Shown here piece by piece: positions 8,843 through 18,609 of a DNA stretch of 64,000 bases; the stretch's first letter is position 1; the number at the start of each line of letters is the position of its first letter. The notes beneath the pieces are model-generated. The model saw nothing but the letters and a program-made list of their open reading frames with translations. It did not search any database and had not been told where the DNA came from. The stretch lies in NCBI GenBank assembly GCA_029977865.1, contig JAPOKA010000001.1, forward strand, positions 1 through 64,000. The letters are read 5' to 3'. The position numbers were made by a program, and so were the translations under genes. Source of the DNA: a bacterium (GTDB lineage Bacteria; Planctomycetota; Phycisphaerae; Phycisphaerales; SM1A02).

Positions 8843-10543
8843 ATGCCCACCCGCAGGGAGGTTCTTCGCCGCGGACTTGGAGCCCTCGTCGGCTTCGGCG
8901 CCGCGAGCGCCCTGCCGAAACGGCTGCTCGCACGTCCATTGGCTCCGCGTGCACCGGCGGGAATCGTTCCGCCCGCCGCGCCGCCCTTCTTCTCCGATCC
9001 GATCCTGCGAATCGCCGCGCTCGAACGCTCGGAACTCGTCGGCGGAGTCCCCTTCGCGCCGCAGTGGTTCGGTGACGTCTTCCCCGACAACGCCATCCCG
9101 TTTCACAGTTGCGAATCGTGCGACCGCTCTCCGGCACCACAGGAGTCGATCGAGGTCGCCATCGTGGGCGGCGGTCTCAGCGGGCTCACTTCCGCCCTCA
9201 TGCTGCGCGATCGCGACACCGTCCTCTTCGAACTGCGGCCCCGCACCGGCGGCAACGCCATGGGCGAGGCCCAGGGTGGCCGGGCGTGGAGTCTCGGCAG
9301 CGCGTACTTCATGCAGCCCGATCCCGGGACCCGCATCGAGGCGCTCTACGACGAATTGAACCTCGCGAGCGAGTGGCGTCAGGACGACGGCACCTTCTCC
9401 TTCGAGTTCGACGGCGAGGTCGGCACCGATCTCCTCGGTCCCGATCCCGATCCCACCGCGGTGCGAGCCCTCGCGGCCTATCAGGCAGCGGTCGAGTACT
9501 TCGCCTGCGAGGCGTATCCGGAGATTCCCTTCGACGAGCCGAGTCGCGAGGTCTCCGAACTCGACCTTCGCACATTCAAGGACGACCTTCTGCTGCGCTG
9601 CGGCTCGCTGCCTCCGCGGCTCGAGTACATCCTGCAGGCCTACTGCTACTCGAGTTTCGGGGTCGGATTCGACGAACTCAGCGCAGCCGCAGGCTGGAAC
9701 TTCGTCGCCGCCGAGGAGTTCGGTCGCAACATCCTGCCCGGCGGCAACGCCGGTCTCGCGCGAGCGATTTGGAAGGCCGCCCATCGGCCCCGCGAGGGCG
9801 GACCGGGGGTGCCGATGCGAACCGGTTCCCTGGTGGCGTCGATCGAGCCGGTGCGCGACGGATCGATCCTGCGCTGGCGGACCCCGGACGGCGAGCTTCG
9901 CAGCACCCACGCTCGGCAGGTGATCCTCGCCAACGCCAAGCACATCGCCCGTCACATGATGCCGTGGCTTGCCGAGACGGACCCCGAGAAGTTCGACGCG
10001 ATGCATCAGGTGCCGACCGCCGCCTACCTCGTCGCGAACGTCCTGCTCTCGCGCGGGATCGACCAGGACTTCTACGACCTCTTCCTCGGAGGCGGTCGCA
10101 CCTTCCCGCTCGACGGCAACGCGTTCGAGTTCGATCGCGTGGTGACCGACGCGGTGAATGCGGGGTTCGCCACCGCCGGCTCGAGCCGCGCCCTCACCCT
10201 CTACTGGCCGCTTCCCTGGCACACCGCCCGCTTCAGCATCGTCGAGGCAAGCGACTGGCGCAGCTACGCCGAACTGCTCGTGCCGCAGCTCGAGGAGAAG
10301 CTGGGGATCTTCGGACTCGGACTCGCGGACGTGCAGCAGGTTCGCATGACCCGATGGGGCCATGCCATGCCCTACGCGGTTCCCGGCAAGCTGACCAGCG
10401 GCCTTCCGCAGGAGCTCCGCCGCCCCCTCAACGGCAACATCTGGTTCGCGAACCAGGACAACTGGCTGCTGCCCGCGGTCGAGACGGCGTTCGAAGAGGC
10501 GTTTTGGGTGACCGATCAGGTTCGCGAGCGACTTCCGCCCTGA
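8843..10543 (+). CDS. Tat-exported FAD-dependent amine oxidase/protoporphyrinogen-oxidase-like protein
   Basis: 566 residues. The N terminus TRREVLRRGLGALVGFGAAS is a twin-arginine signal. The dinucleotide-binding motif VAIVGGGLSGL (residues 105-115) is followed by a glutamate in FELRPRTGG, the signature of NAD(P)/FAD oxidoreductases of the amine oxidase/PPOX class. The C-terminal third (GNIWFANQDN...ETAFEEAFW) has the usual closing FAD contacts. The enzyme would be folded in the cytoplasm with FAD and exported. Substrate unknown. There is no Shine-Dalgarno; CATACT sits eight bases before the ATG, suggesting a leaderless transcript. The gene at 10575 follows after 31 bp. Confidence 0.88.
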   Translation: MPTRREVLRRGLGALVGFGAASALPKRLLARPLAPRAPAGIVPPAAPPFFSDPILRIAALERSELVGGVPFAPQWFGDVFPDNAIPFHSCESCDRSPAPQESIEVAIVGGGLSGLTSALMLRDRDTVLFELRPRTGGNAMGEAQGGRAWSLGSAYFMQPDPGTRIEALYDELNLASEWRQDDGTFSFEFDGEVGTDLLGPDPDPTAVRALAAYQAAVEYFACEAYPEIPFDEPSREVSELDLRTFKDDLLLRCGSLPPRLEYILQAYCYSSFGVGFDELSAAAGWNFVAAEEFGRNILPGGNAGLARAIWKAAHRPREGGPGVPMRTGSLVASIEPVRDGSILRWRTPDGELRSTHARQVILANAKHIARHMMPWLAETDPEKFDAMHQVPTAAYLVANVLLSRGIDQDFYDLFLGGGRTFPLDGNAFEFDRVVTDAVNAGFATAGSSRALTLYWPLPWHTARFSIVEASDWRSYAELLVPQLEEKLGIFGLGLADVQQVRMTRWGHAMPYAVPGKLTSGLPQELRRPLNGNIWFANQDNWLLPAVETAFEEAFWVTDQVRERLPP

Positions 10544-10574
10544 TCGCCCGCCGCGCGCGTAGGGTCGTTTCGTC

Positions 10575-11180
10575 GTGCACTGCCGAACCTGCGACTACGA
10601 GCTGAGCAATCTCGCCACGGAAGTCTGCCCCGAGTGCGGCCGCGGGTTCGATCGCAACGACCCCTCGACCTTCGACCCGCGGACGCGAAGGCAGCGGCTG
10701 CTGATCCGCATCGCCACGAGCGTGGCGATCTCGGGACTCTCCCTCGCCGCCATGATCGGAGGCGTCTGGCTCGCCTCCGGGATCGACTTCACCGCCTTCC
10801 ATCCCGCCCTCTTCAGCTATGTCGCGATCGGTGCCGGGTGCGCTCTGGCCACCGCCATCGCTGCGGCATGCCTTCGCTCGTGGATCGCGCGGGCGATCCT
10901 GCTCGTCGGCGGCGTGCTCTGCCTGTGGCCGACCCTCCTGCTCGGTCTCGACCGCGGGTTCCGCGTCTGGCAGGCTCAGGACGATCCGCCGGACGAGGCC
11001 TTCGCCGATGGCGGTCCGACCATGGGAGCGCTCTTCATGGGCTGGCTTCCATCGGGAATCTTCTGGCTCGTCACCTTCGCCATCGCCCTGCTCGTGGCGC
11101 ACCTGGCGCGTCGGAGGGCTCATCGCCGCGCGACGCCGGTGGGGATGGCGCCGCCAACGAACTCTCCGCACGCTTCGTGA
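10575..11180 (+). CDS. Zinc-ribbon multi-pass membrane protein (paralogue A)
   Basis: 201 residues from a GTG at 10575. Cysteines in MHCRTCDYEL and VCPECGRGF form a zinc ribbon at residues 3-25, followed by four hydrophobic segments (about 46-66, 76-97, 100-118 and 150-175). It is a paralogue of the protein at 51401-52021: both share CPECGRxFD and the loop RVWQAxxDxPDEAxADxGP ahead of GWxPxGIF. There is no Shine-Dalgarno; TAGGGT lies nine bases upstream, fitting a leaderless start. Function unknown. The zinc ribbon on the cytoplasmic face suggests protein-protein or nucleic-acid contact. Confidence 0.75.
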   Translation: MHCRTCDYELSNLATEVCPECGRGFDRNDPSTFDPRTRRQRLLIRIATSVAISGLSLAAMIGGVWLASGIDFTAFHPALFSYVAIGAGCALATAIAAACLRSWIARAILLVGGVLCLWPTLLLGLDRGFRVWQAQDDPPDEAFADGGPTMGALFMGWLPSGIFWLVTFAIALLVAHLARRRAHRRATPVGMAPPTNSPHAS

Positions 11181-11192
11181 GCGCGACCGAGG

Positions 11193-11215
11193 CCGGCGGC
11201 GAATCCTGACGCCGG
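11193..11215. terminator. Hairpin between convergent genes
   Basis: CCGGCG and CGCCGG separated by 11 bases, between the stops at 11180 and 11232 of convergent genes. A weak candidate for a two-way terminator; no T tract. Confidence 0.25.
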
Positions 11216-11231
11216 TCACACCGCTCGTCTC

Positions 11232-14200
11232 TCAGCGGTCGAGCCTCGGCAGCGGGCGGCCGGAGGTCCACGGCGCTCCGGCTTCGTCGAGCTTGTCGAG
11301 CAGGATCTGATAGTCGAGCTCGATGAGGTCGGCGAGTTCGGTTCGAAGCGCCTCGTACTGCTCGAGTCCGATCTGGTACTGCTCGCGGAGCGTCTGCGTC
11401 GGACCGTGGGTCTGTCGCAGCGTTCCCGAGAGGGCGAGGCCGACCCGCGCCTGCACCGACATCGGAGTGGTCTGGCCACGGCTCGAGCGAGTCTCGTCAC
11501 CCACCAGGCGATCCTTGACGTCGAGCAGTCCGAGCTCAATGCGCCGAGCCTGCTCGCGAAGGGCCGGATCGAGATCGCGGGTGTTGGCGACGACCTTCTC
11601 GATCTCTCCGAGCTGCGCAAGCACCGCGTCCAGCTTCCGCATCGAACCCACCACCGCCCGCTGCAGTTCGCCGGCCTGCATCTGGAAGGCGAGGGTCTCC
11701 TCGCGATCGACCCGAGGAATGCTGGTTTCGCCGATCGCGACGACCTCGAACGGTTCAGCCTCGCCCAGTTCCGTCTCCACGTCGTCCACGATGCTGCTGG
11801 CACTGACCGTGTAGGTGCCCGGCACCACCAGCGGTCCACTGCCCTCGCCGGTGAATCCGCCGTAGCGAAGGTCCCAGGCGATGCGGTGCAGGCCCGACTT
11901 GGTCGGCCCGGTGATCCGCCGCACCACCTCGCCGTCAGCGTCGCGAATGGTGAAGACCATCGTCGGCGCGTTCTCGCGCTCTTCGAGCTTGAGCGCGTCG
12001 AAACCGGGCGAGGGGTTGTCGCCACCTTCCTTCCACGCCTCCTTCTCCGCGCTGCGGCGACGCTCCTTCCGGGTCTCGAGGCTCTCCTCGAGGTGGTAGG
12101 TGAAGACGGCGCCGAAGGGCGGATTGTCCGCCGCGTAGTAGTCGTCGCCCTGAGATCCGGAGGGGCTTCCAAGCGGACGGTCCTCGAGATAGAGCAGCGC
12201 CGGCCGAACCGGGAACATCGAAAACGGCTCCTCCGAAACGCCGTCCATGCCGACCTCGCGGAGCGGCGAGTAGTCGTCGAGCACGTAGAACCCGCGCCCG
12301 AAGGTCGCGCCGACGAGGTCGTTCTCGCGACGCTGGATCTCCAGATCGCGGAAAGGAATGTTCGGGGCGCCGGGAATCTTGACCCAGTGCGCTCCGGCAT
12401 CGCGCGAGAAGAAGACGCCGAACTCGGTGCCGACGAAGAGCAGATCCGCGACCTCGTGGTCCTGGACGAGCCGCCACGCCAGATGCCGCTCGGGCAGATT
12501 CCCGACGATCGACTCCCAGGTGCGGCCACGATCGCGGCTGCGGAAGACGTACGGCTCGAAGTCGCCCGACTTGTGGTCGTCGAAGACCGCATAGACGGTG
12601 TCGGGGTCGTGGCGATCCGCCTTGACGTCGTTGACGAAGGCCTGCGGAGGAACGCCCTCGATGCCATCGATCGCTCGCCACGACCCGCCGCCGTCCTCGG
12701 TGACGTGGATCAGGCCGTCGTCGGTGCCGACGTAGATCAGGTCCTCCACCACCGGCGACTCGCTGATCGAAGTGATGTTGCCGTACTCGGACATCGCGTA
12801 GAGGTCCCAGAGGGCATCGATGCTCCAGACCCGTCCCATGAACGGCAGGGTGAAGCGGTCGAGGTTGCGCGAGAGGTCCGGGCTGATCGCGGTCCAGGAG
12901 TCGCCGCGATCCTCGCTGCGATGGAGCTTCTTGGAGCCGAAGTAGAGCCGGGTGTTCGAGTGCGGGCTGATGAAGATCGGCGAATCCCAGTTGAAGCGCA
13001 GCTCCTCCTCGTCGGCTTCGGGCTGCGGGCGGATGTCGACCGACTCGCCGGTGCGGCGATCGAAGCGGCGCAGGAAGCCCCGCTGCGACTCCGAGTAGAT
13101 CACGTTCGGATCGGTGGGATCGATGGCGCAATCGTGGCCGTCGCCGCCGATGGTGATGCGCCAGTCGGAGTTGCGGATGCCGGCGTTGTTGCCGGTGCGG
13201 GTGGGGCCGTACTGGGAGTTGTTGTCCTGGGTGCCGCCGACCACGTTGTAGAAGGGCTCGTCGTAGTCGACATCGAGCTTGTAGAACTGCGTCACCGGAA
13301 GGTTGGCGCAGAAGGAGTAGGTCGCGCCGCGATCCCACGATCGGTAGAGCCCCCCGTCGCAGCCGACGAGCAGGAAGTCGGGATCGGTCGGGTGGAACGC
13401 GACCACGTGATTGTCGACGTGCTTGCTCGGCCGCTCGACGGTCTCGAAGGTCCGCCCTCCGTCCTCGGTGCGGCCGAGCCGCACGTTGGCGTGGTAGAAG
13501 GTGTCGAAGCGATGGGGATCGAGGTAGATCTCCTGGTAGTAGTGCGGTCCGGTTCCTCCGCTGGTGTAGTCGCTCATCTTCGACCAGCTTGCTCCGCCGT
13601 TCTCGGAACGCCAGATCCCACCGGTGCGTCCGGCGAGTTCGATGGTCGCGTAGACGACGTTCGGATCCTGGTTCGACACCGCGAGGGCGATCTTGCCCTT
13701 GTCGCCGCCGGGAAGCCCGCTCTTGAGTTCGGTCCAGGTCGCGCCACCGTCGGTCGACTTGAAGATGCCCGACTCCGGCCCGCCGTTGATGAGGCCCCAC
13801 ACCGTGCGGTGCCGCTGGTGGGTGGCGGCGTAGAGCACGTCGGGATCGGTGGGGTCCATCACGACGTCGGTGACGCCGGTCCACTCGCCCTTGGTGAGGA
13901 TCGGATTCCACGTCGCCCCGCGATCCGTCGACTTGAAGAGTCCGCGCTCGCCGCCGGAGGACCAGAGCGGTCCCTGCGCCGCGACGTAGACGACCTCGGA
14001 GTTCCGGGGATCCACGAGGATCTTCGAGATGTGCTCGCTCTTGGCGAGTCCGACGTTCTTGAACGACTTGCCCCCGTCGCGGCTGAGATAGACGCCGTCG
14101 CCGTACCCGACGTGTCGGCCGCCAACGTTCTCGCCGGTGCCGACCCAGATGGTGTGGCGATCGTTGGGGTCGATGGTCACGCAACCGATCGAGTACGAGC

Positions 14201-14543
14201 CCTTGTCGTCGAAGATCGGCGTCCAGGTCGTTCCCGAGTTGGTGGTCTTCCAGAGATTCCCCGACCCCACCGCCACGTACCAGGTGCTCGGCTTGACCGG
14301 ATCGATGGCGACGTCGGCGACGCGTCCGGACATCAGCGCCGGACCGATCGAGCGGAACTTGAGGGCGTTGAGGTCGCCGGAGGTGAGCTTCTTCTCCTCC
14401 GACGCGGTGGCGGCTTCGTCGGCGCCTTCGACCGCGGACTCATCCACGGACTGGTCTGCGGGTGCGGTCTCCTCCTGCGCGGAGGCGATCGAGGTGGCGG
14501 CGAGGGCCAGTGAGAGCACGGCGATCGGCAGCGTGGAGGTCAT
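11232..14543 (-). CDS. Secreted VPS10/sortilin-like BNR-repeat protein
   Basis: 1103 residues. Signal peptide 1-22 (ends IASA) and an acidic linker to about 50, then repeated propeller blades of the type SGTTWTPIF, DGGKSFKNV, DRGATWNPI, DGGATWTEL, NGGASWSKM and DGGRTFETV, which are Asp-box/BNR repeats spread over roughly residues 60-780. The C-terminal third has an immunoglobulin-like segment (MVFTIRDADGEVVRRITGP) and a helical tail. Proteins like this are annotated as WD40/YVTN/BNR or sortilin-like glycosyl hydrolases; the hydrolase activity is not proven. It lies downstream of the xanthine dehydrogenase operon on the same strand but 166 bp away, so it probably has its own promoter. Confidence 0.88.
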   Translation of the reverse strand: MTSTLPIAVLSLALAATSIASAQEETAPADQSVDESAVEGADEAATASEEKKLTSGDLNALKFRSIGPALMSGRVADVAIDPVKPSTWYVAVGSGNLWKTTNSGTTWTPIFDDKGSYSIGCVTIDPNDRHTIWVGTGENVGGRHVGYGDGVYLSRDGGKSFKNVGLAKSEHISKILVDPRNSEVVYVAAQGPLWSSGGERGLFKSTDRGATWNPILTKGEWTGVTDVVMDPTDPDVLYAATHQRHRTVWGLINGGPESGIFKSTDGGATWTELKSGLPGGDKGKIALAVSNQDPNVVYATIELAGRTGGIWRSENGGASWSKMSDYTSGGTGPHYYQEIYLDPHRFDTFYHANVRLGRTEDGGRTFETVERPSKHVDNHVVAFHPTDPDFLLVGCDGGLYRSWDRGATYSFCANLPVTQFYKLDVDYDEPFYNVVGGTQDNNSQYGPTRTGNNAGIRNSDWRITIGGDGHDCAIDPTDPNVIYSESQRGFLRRFDRRTGESVDIRPQPEADEEELRFNWDSPIFISPHSNTRLYFGSKKLHRSEDRGDSWTAISPDLSRNLDRFTLPFMGRVWSIDALWDLYAMSEYGNITSISESPVVEDLIYVGTDDGLIHVTEDGGGSWRAIDGIEGVPPQAFVNDVKADRHDPDTVYAVFDDHKSGDFEPYVFRSRDRGRTWESIVGNLPERHLAWRLVQDHEVADLLFVGTEFGVFFSRDAGAHWVKIPGAPNIPFRDLEIQRRENDLVGATFGRGFYVLDDYSPLREVGMDGVSEEPFSMFPVRPALLYLEDRPLGSPSGSQGDDYYAADNPPFGAVFTYHLEESLETRKERRRSAEKEAWKEGGDNPSPGFDALKLEERENAPTMVFTIRDADGEVVRRITGPTKSGLHRIAWDLRYGGFTGEGSGPLVVPGTYTVSASSIVDDVETELGEAEPFEVVAIGETSIPRVDREETLAFQMQAGELQRAVVGSMRKLDAVLAQLGEIEKVVANTRDLDPALREQARRIELGLLDVKDRLVGDETRSSRGQTTPMSVQARVGLALSGTLRQTHGPTQTLREQYQIGLEQYEALRTELADLIELDYQILLDKLDEAGAPWTSGRPLPRLDR

Positions 14544-14709
14544 GAGGATCTCTCGAGACAGGAACTGGATGCGAAGGCGCGATTGTGGCGAGGGCGATCC
14601 CTCCCTGCAACGAAGGATCGGGTTCTCGGCGGCGAAAGGGCTCCCGCTCGCTCCGGACGGGGTTCGCCCCTTCTCCGCCGTCGAGCGCCGAGGCTCCGCG
14701 GCGGCTCCA

Positions 14710-15249
14710 TCAGCCGGAGTTGCCCGCGAAGCGTCGGCGGTTGATGCGACGGGTGCGGATCGGCAGGTACCAGAGCCACGCGCCGGTCAGCCAGAGCGCC
14801 AGCAGGATCGCTCCACTCGGAAGAAACACCCCGAGCTTCACGAACTCGGAGAAGAACGAGCCATCGTGCAGGCTCTCGATCAGATCGGAGCGCCGATCGC
14901 TCGACGACAGCACCGCGCCCGACGCGAGATCGACTTGGAGTTCCCACCGGTTGCGACAGCGGATCTTCACGATGCCGCGCTCGGGCTGCACGTCGAGGCG
15001 GACGATGTCCTCCCAGCTCTCGACACCCGCCTGCGGCACGCTCCGCGCGATGGCGAGCAGGTCGGCCCAGCTCTGGTCCGGATCGACATTGGAGGTCTCG
15101 CCGCGCTGCGTCGGAGGCTGCACCCACGGCACCTGCTTCTTCACCTGAAGCAGCAATCCGGTCGTGATCACCAGCACGAGCGGGAGCGCGCATGCCAAGG
15201 CACCCCACCGATGGAGTCTTCGCGACCACCAGTTGACGTGCTTCGACAT
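14710..15249 (-). CDS. PepSY-associated membrane protein
   Basis: 179 residues from the ATG at 15249, with GAGAGAAG just upstream. The N terminus WWSRRLHRWGALACALPLV and first helix (16-36), a periplasmic PepSY-like domain (about 40-130, with LESLHDG-type motif IESLHDGSFF) and a last helix at 140-162 (GAWLWYLP) match the compact PepSY-TM family often linked to metal reduction or respiration. It follows xdhC by 44 bp on the same strand and is probably the last gene of the guanine deaminase/xanthine dehydrogenase operon. A role in electron flow or iron supply for that enzyme is only a guess. Confidence 0.8.
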   Translation of the reverse strand: MSKHVNWWSRRLHRWGALACALPLVLVITTGLLLQVKKQVPWVQPPTQRGETSNVDPDQSWADLLAIARSVPQAGVESWEDIVRLDVQPERGIVKIRCRNRWELQVDLASGAVLSSSDRRSDLIESLHDGSFFSEFVKLGVFLPSGAILLALWLTGAWLWYLPIRTRRINRRRFAGNSG

Positions 15250-15293
15250 GGTCTTCTCTCGATCCGCTCGGCACCAGGCGCCCGACCGATGCC

Positions 15294-16172
15294 CTACGTC
15301 GGCCCAGTGTAAGAGTCGACCTGCGTCGCCGACCGAGTTTCGCCGGCGGGGACGGACCCGGACGCTTCCCGCCCATCCCGCTGCTCGAGCAGCTGCGCCG
15401 CGATGCTCACCGCGATCTCCGCCGGTGCGTTCGAGCCGAACGGCAGTCCGAGAGGGCAGCGGATCGCCGCCACGAGGCCTTCGTCGAGTCCCTCCTTGAG
15501 GAGGGCGCTGCGCATCGTCCGCGCCTTGGGCTCGCTGCCGATCGCTCCCACGAACGCAAAGCGATTCTCCCGCAGCAGCTCGCGCACGATCGGCAGGTCG
15601 GTCGCATGGCCTTGGGTCATGCACAGCACGAAGGCGCCGGAGGGAAGCGTCGCGACGACGTCGGCAGGCTGCGCCGCGACGATCGTGCGCAGATTCGGTC
15701 GCGACGGCAGGCGATCGATCCACTCCTGCCTCGGGTCGATGCAGAGGAGATTGCAGTGGAAGGTCGCGAGCAAGGCCACCGTCGCCTGCGCCACATGACC
15801 GGCACCGAAGACCACGATGTTCCAGGCCGAGGCGGTGGCGACCTCGTAGAAGAGCGTCGCAGCGCCGCCGCAGACCATGTTCAGATCGCGGGCGAGTTCG
15901 TAGCGCACGAGTTCAGGCTTGATCGCCATCGGTGCGCCATCGGTTCCGAGGCTTCGGGTCAGCATCTCCCTGGCGTGCTCGATGGCCTTGGCCTCGAGTC
16001 GACCTCCGCCGACGGTGCCCCAGGCCAAGCCTTCCGCGGTGACGATCGCCTTGGCCCCGATGTCCTGCGGCACATGGCCTTCGGGTTCGACGAGGGTCAC
16101 GGTGACGAACGCGATGCCGCGCTCGGCCAATCGTCCCGCCTGCACCAGATACTCGTGGGCAGAACCGGCCAT
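15294..16172 (-). CDS. xdhC: Xanthine dehydrogenase accessory protein XdhC
   Basis: 292 residues. The N-terminal XdhC/CoxI domain shows GTVGGGRLEAKAIEHA (near 52-67), and the C-terminal Rossmann domain starts at IVVFGAGHVAQATVALL (near 138-154). The family binds molybdenum cofactor, supports its sulfuration and inserts it into the large subunit. The ATG at 16172 is separated by a single base from the stop codon of the large-subunit gene, so the two are translationally coupled. The last 25 residues (REASGSVPAGETRS...) are low-complexity and not part of the family core. Confidence 0.93.
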   Translation of the reverse strand: MAGSAHEYLVQAGRLAERGIAFVTVTLVEPEGHVPQDIGAKAIVTAEGLAWGTVGGGRLEAKAIEHAREMLTRSLGTDGAPMAIKPELVRYELARDLNMVCGGAATLFYEVATASAWNIVVFGAGHVAQATVALLATFHCNLLCIDPRQEWIDRLPSRPNLRTIVAAQPADVVATLPSGAFVLCMTQGHATDLPIVRELLRENRFAFVGAIGSEPKARTMRSALLKEGLDEGLVAAIRCPLGLPFGSNAPAEIAVSIAAQLLEQRDGREASGSVPAGETRSATQVDSYTGPT

Positions 16173-16173
16173 G

Positions 16174-18609
16174 TCATCGGGCCTCGATCGCCGCGAAGGT
16201 CTCGCGCTCGATGGCGCGCAGGATCCGCTCGGCAGTTGCGGGAATCGCGATCGGCACCAGTTCGAGCTCGCCGCGAAGCCGTTCCCGCTCGCTCATCACC
16301 GCGTCGCGAATCGCCGTCCACACCGAGAGCGACAGCAGCAGCGGCGGCTCGCCGGAGGCCTTGGTGCCGCGGATGTTCGCGGTGTTGCGTTCGTTGAAGA
16401 CGAGGTCGGTGTTGAAGATCCGCGGCGTGTCCTGCACGCTGGGGATCTTGTAGGTGCTCGGCGAGTGCGAGACGAGCAGCCCGTGGTCGTCGTAGAAGAG
16501 GTGCTCGGTGGTGACCCAGCCCATGCCCTGCACGAAGCCGCCGGTCACCTGCCCCATGTCGAGGGCATGATTGACCGGCCGGCCGAGATCCATCAGCAGA
16601 TCGACCCGCCGCACCTTGACCTCACCGGTGCGTCGATCGATCTCGACCTCGCTCGCTGCGACGCCCTGACTGAAGTAGAGAAACGCCCGGCCCTGCCCCT
16701 TCTCCTTGTCGAAGCCGAGGTTGGGCGTGGCGAAGTGCCCGTAGTCGCAGATCGAGATCCGGCTCAGATACGCCTCTCCCAGCAGTCGCGGCAAGGGAAT
16801 CTCGAAGGCATCGCCCCCGTCTGCCTCGACGATCACCGCACCGCGCTCGAATCGCACCGGCGACGGCGGCGGCCCCTCGGGAACCACGAACTCGGGCGCG
16901 GTGCCGAGACCGGCGGTCCGGCTCGGCCAGCGGTCGGCCGGAAGCCCGCGCAGGTGATTCGCGAGGTGCCCCAATCGCCGCGTGATCGCCTCGCACGCCT
17001 TGGCGGCGGCGGCACCGTTCAGATCGGTGCCGGCCGAGGCCGCGGTCGGCGAAGTGTTGGCGTTCTTCTCGGTGCTCGTCGTCATCACTCGCACCGCGTC
17101 GATGGCGATTCCGAACCGCTCCGCCACGATCGCCGCGATGCGAGTGTTGACCCCCTGCCCCATCTCGACGGCGCCGGTGCTCACCTGCACGGTGCCGTCT
17201 CGATGCACGTTGACCAGGGCGTTCGCCTGATTGAGGAAGCGGGTGGTGAAGGCGATGCCGAACTTGACCGCGGTCATCGACAGGCCGCGAAGCGGGCCGG
17301 TGCCGGCCGCGTTGGAACTCCGAATCGCCTCGCGCCGCGCCCGATACTCGCAACGGGACTCGAGCGACTCGAAGAGCGCGGGAAGGCAGTTGTCCTCGAT
17401 CTTCTGGCCGAAGTGGGTGACGTCGTGACCGGGCCGATACACGTTGCGCCGCCGCACATCGAGGGCGTCGCACCCCACCGTGCGGGCGACGTCTTCGATG
17501 ATCGATTCGATCAGGGCGACCCCCTTCGGTCCGCCGAATCCCCGGAAGGCGGTGTGGGGATGGTGATTGGTCCGGCAGACTTGCCCGCGGACGCGGACAT
17601 TGGGCACGAAGTAGGCGTTGTCGCAGTGGAGCAGGGCCCGCTCCATGATCGCGGTGCTGAGGTCGGCGTAGGCGCCGCCGTCGGAGTGAAGCTGCGCGTC
17701 GAGGGCAAGCAGCATTCCCGCCCCGTCGAACCCGACCTCGTAGCGGATCTGGAAGGGATTCCGCTTGCCGGTGACGATCATGTCGTCGTCCTTGGAGAGC
17801 ACGAGGCGAGCGGGCCGACCGGTGCGCTTCGCGACCAGCGCGGCCAGGGCCGCGATGGGAGCGGCCTGCGTCTCCTTGCCGCCGAAGCCGCCGCCGAGTC
17901 GCCGCGCGATGCAGACCACCTCGTGGAACGGAAGCCCCAGCGCATCGGCGACCACGTGCTGGGTCTCGGTCGGATGCTGGGTCGAGGAGTGCACCTCGAT
18001 CGGCCCGTCGGCCCGTGGATAGGCGACCGCCGCATGGCTCTCGAGGTAGAAGTGGTCGGCAGCCTCGATGACGAGCGTTCCCGAGAGGCGATGGGGTGCA
18101 GCGGCGAGGGCCGCCGTCGCGTCGCCGCGGGCGATGGTCCGCTCGACTCCGATGAATGACGCTGCCGCGATCGCCTCGTCGATGGTGCGGATCGCCGGCA
18201 GTTCCTCCCACTCCGCATGCACCCGTCGCAGCGCCTTCGCCAGCGCCTCGCGGCTCTCCGCCGCCAGCACCGCGACCACCTCGCCGGCATGCTGCGCTTC
18301 CTGCTCAACCAGAATCGGCTGCTCGACGAAGATCGACCCCCAGGCGTTCCGGGCGACGTCCGCCGCGGTAATGGCGCAGGCGACGCCGGGCACCGCGCAC
18401 GCGGCGGTGAGGTCGAGCTTCACCAGCCTCGCGCGGGCGTAGGGGCTGTAGACGAGGCCGCAGACCAGTTCCCCCCGCATCAAGGGTCGATCGTCGACGT
18501 ATTCGCTGCGACCGGTGACATGCGTGCGCGAGGAGTCGTGCGGCTCCGATCCGGGATCGGGCAGCACCGTCGCGCCTTCGCGAGGAGCCTCGGTGGGGCG
18601 ATCAGCCAT
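16174..18609 (-). CDS. xdhB: Xanthine dehydrogenase, molybdopterin-binding large subunit
   Basis: 811 residues from the ATG at 18609. The aldehyde oxidase/xanthine dehydrogenase a/b hammerhead domain (about 30-140) precedes the molybdenum-binding domain, which shows RRLGGGFGGKE, RTNHHPHTAFRGFGGPKG and GAVEMGQGVNTR. The catalytic glutamate is present in SGEPPLLLS near the C terminus. With the small subunit it oxidises xanthine (and hypoxanthine) to urate in the cytoplasm. The start overlaps the end of the small-subunit gene by eight bases (ATGGCTGA), a sign of coupled translation. An upstream in-frame Met is ignored because it would overlap far into that gene. Confidence 0.95.
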   Translation of the reverse strand: MADRPTEAPREGATVLPDPGSEPHDSSRTHVTGRSEYVDDRPLMRGELVCGLVYSPYARARLVKLDLTAACAVPGVACAITAADVARNAWGSIFVEQPILVEQEAQHAGEVVAVLAAESREALAKALRRVHAEWEELPAIRTIDEAIAAASFIGVERTIARGDATAALAAAPHRLSGTLVIEAADHFYLESHAAVAYPRADGPIEVHSSTQHPTETQHVVADALGLPFHEVVCIARRLGGGFGGKETQAAPIAALAALVAKRTGRPARLVLSKDDDMIVTGKRNPFQIRYEVGFDGAGMLLALDAQLHSDGGAYADLSTAIMERALLHCDNAYFVPNVRVRGQVCRTNHHPHTAFRGFGGPKGVALIESIIEDVARTVGCDALDVRRRNVYRPGHDVTHFGQKIEDNCLPALFESLESRCEYRARREAIRSSNAAGTGPLRGLSMTAVKFGIAFTTRFLNQANALVNVHRDGTVQVSTGAVEMGQGVNTRIAAIVAERFGIAIDAVRVMTTSTEKNANTSPTAASAGTDLNGAAAAKACEAITRRLGHLANHLRGLPADRWPSRTAGLGTAPEFVVPEGPPPSPVRFERGAVIVEADGGDAFEIPLPRLLGEAYLSRISICDYGHFATPNLGFDKEKGQGRAFLYFSQGVAASEVEIDRRTGEVKVRRVDLLMDLGRPVNHALDMGQVTGGFVQGMGWVTTEHLFYDDHGLLVSHSPSTYKIPSVQDTPRIFNTDLVFNERNTANIRGTKASGEPPLLLSLSVWTAIRDAVMSERERLRGELELVPIAIPATAERILRAIERETFAAIEAR

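Noticed and set aside
11406-14513. A very long open frame on the plus strand, antisense to the VPS10-like gene
   Set aside because: Composition is that of a GC-rich shadow (Arg/Val/Asp/Gly-rich, no domain or signal). The minus-strand frame has a signal peptide and repeated Asp-box motifs.
15919-18159. Long plus-strand open frame antisense to the xanthine dehydrogenase large subunit
   Set aside because: The minus-strand product has all family motifs; the antisense frame is a third-position GC artefact.
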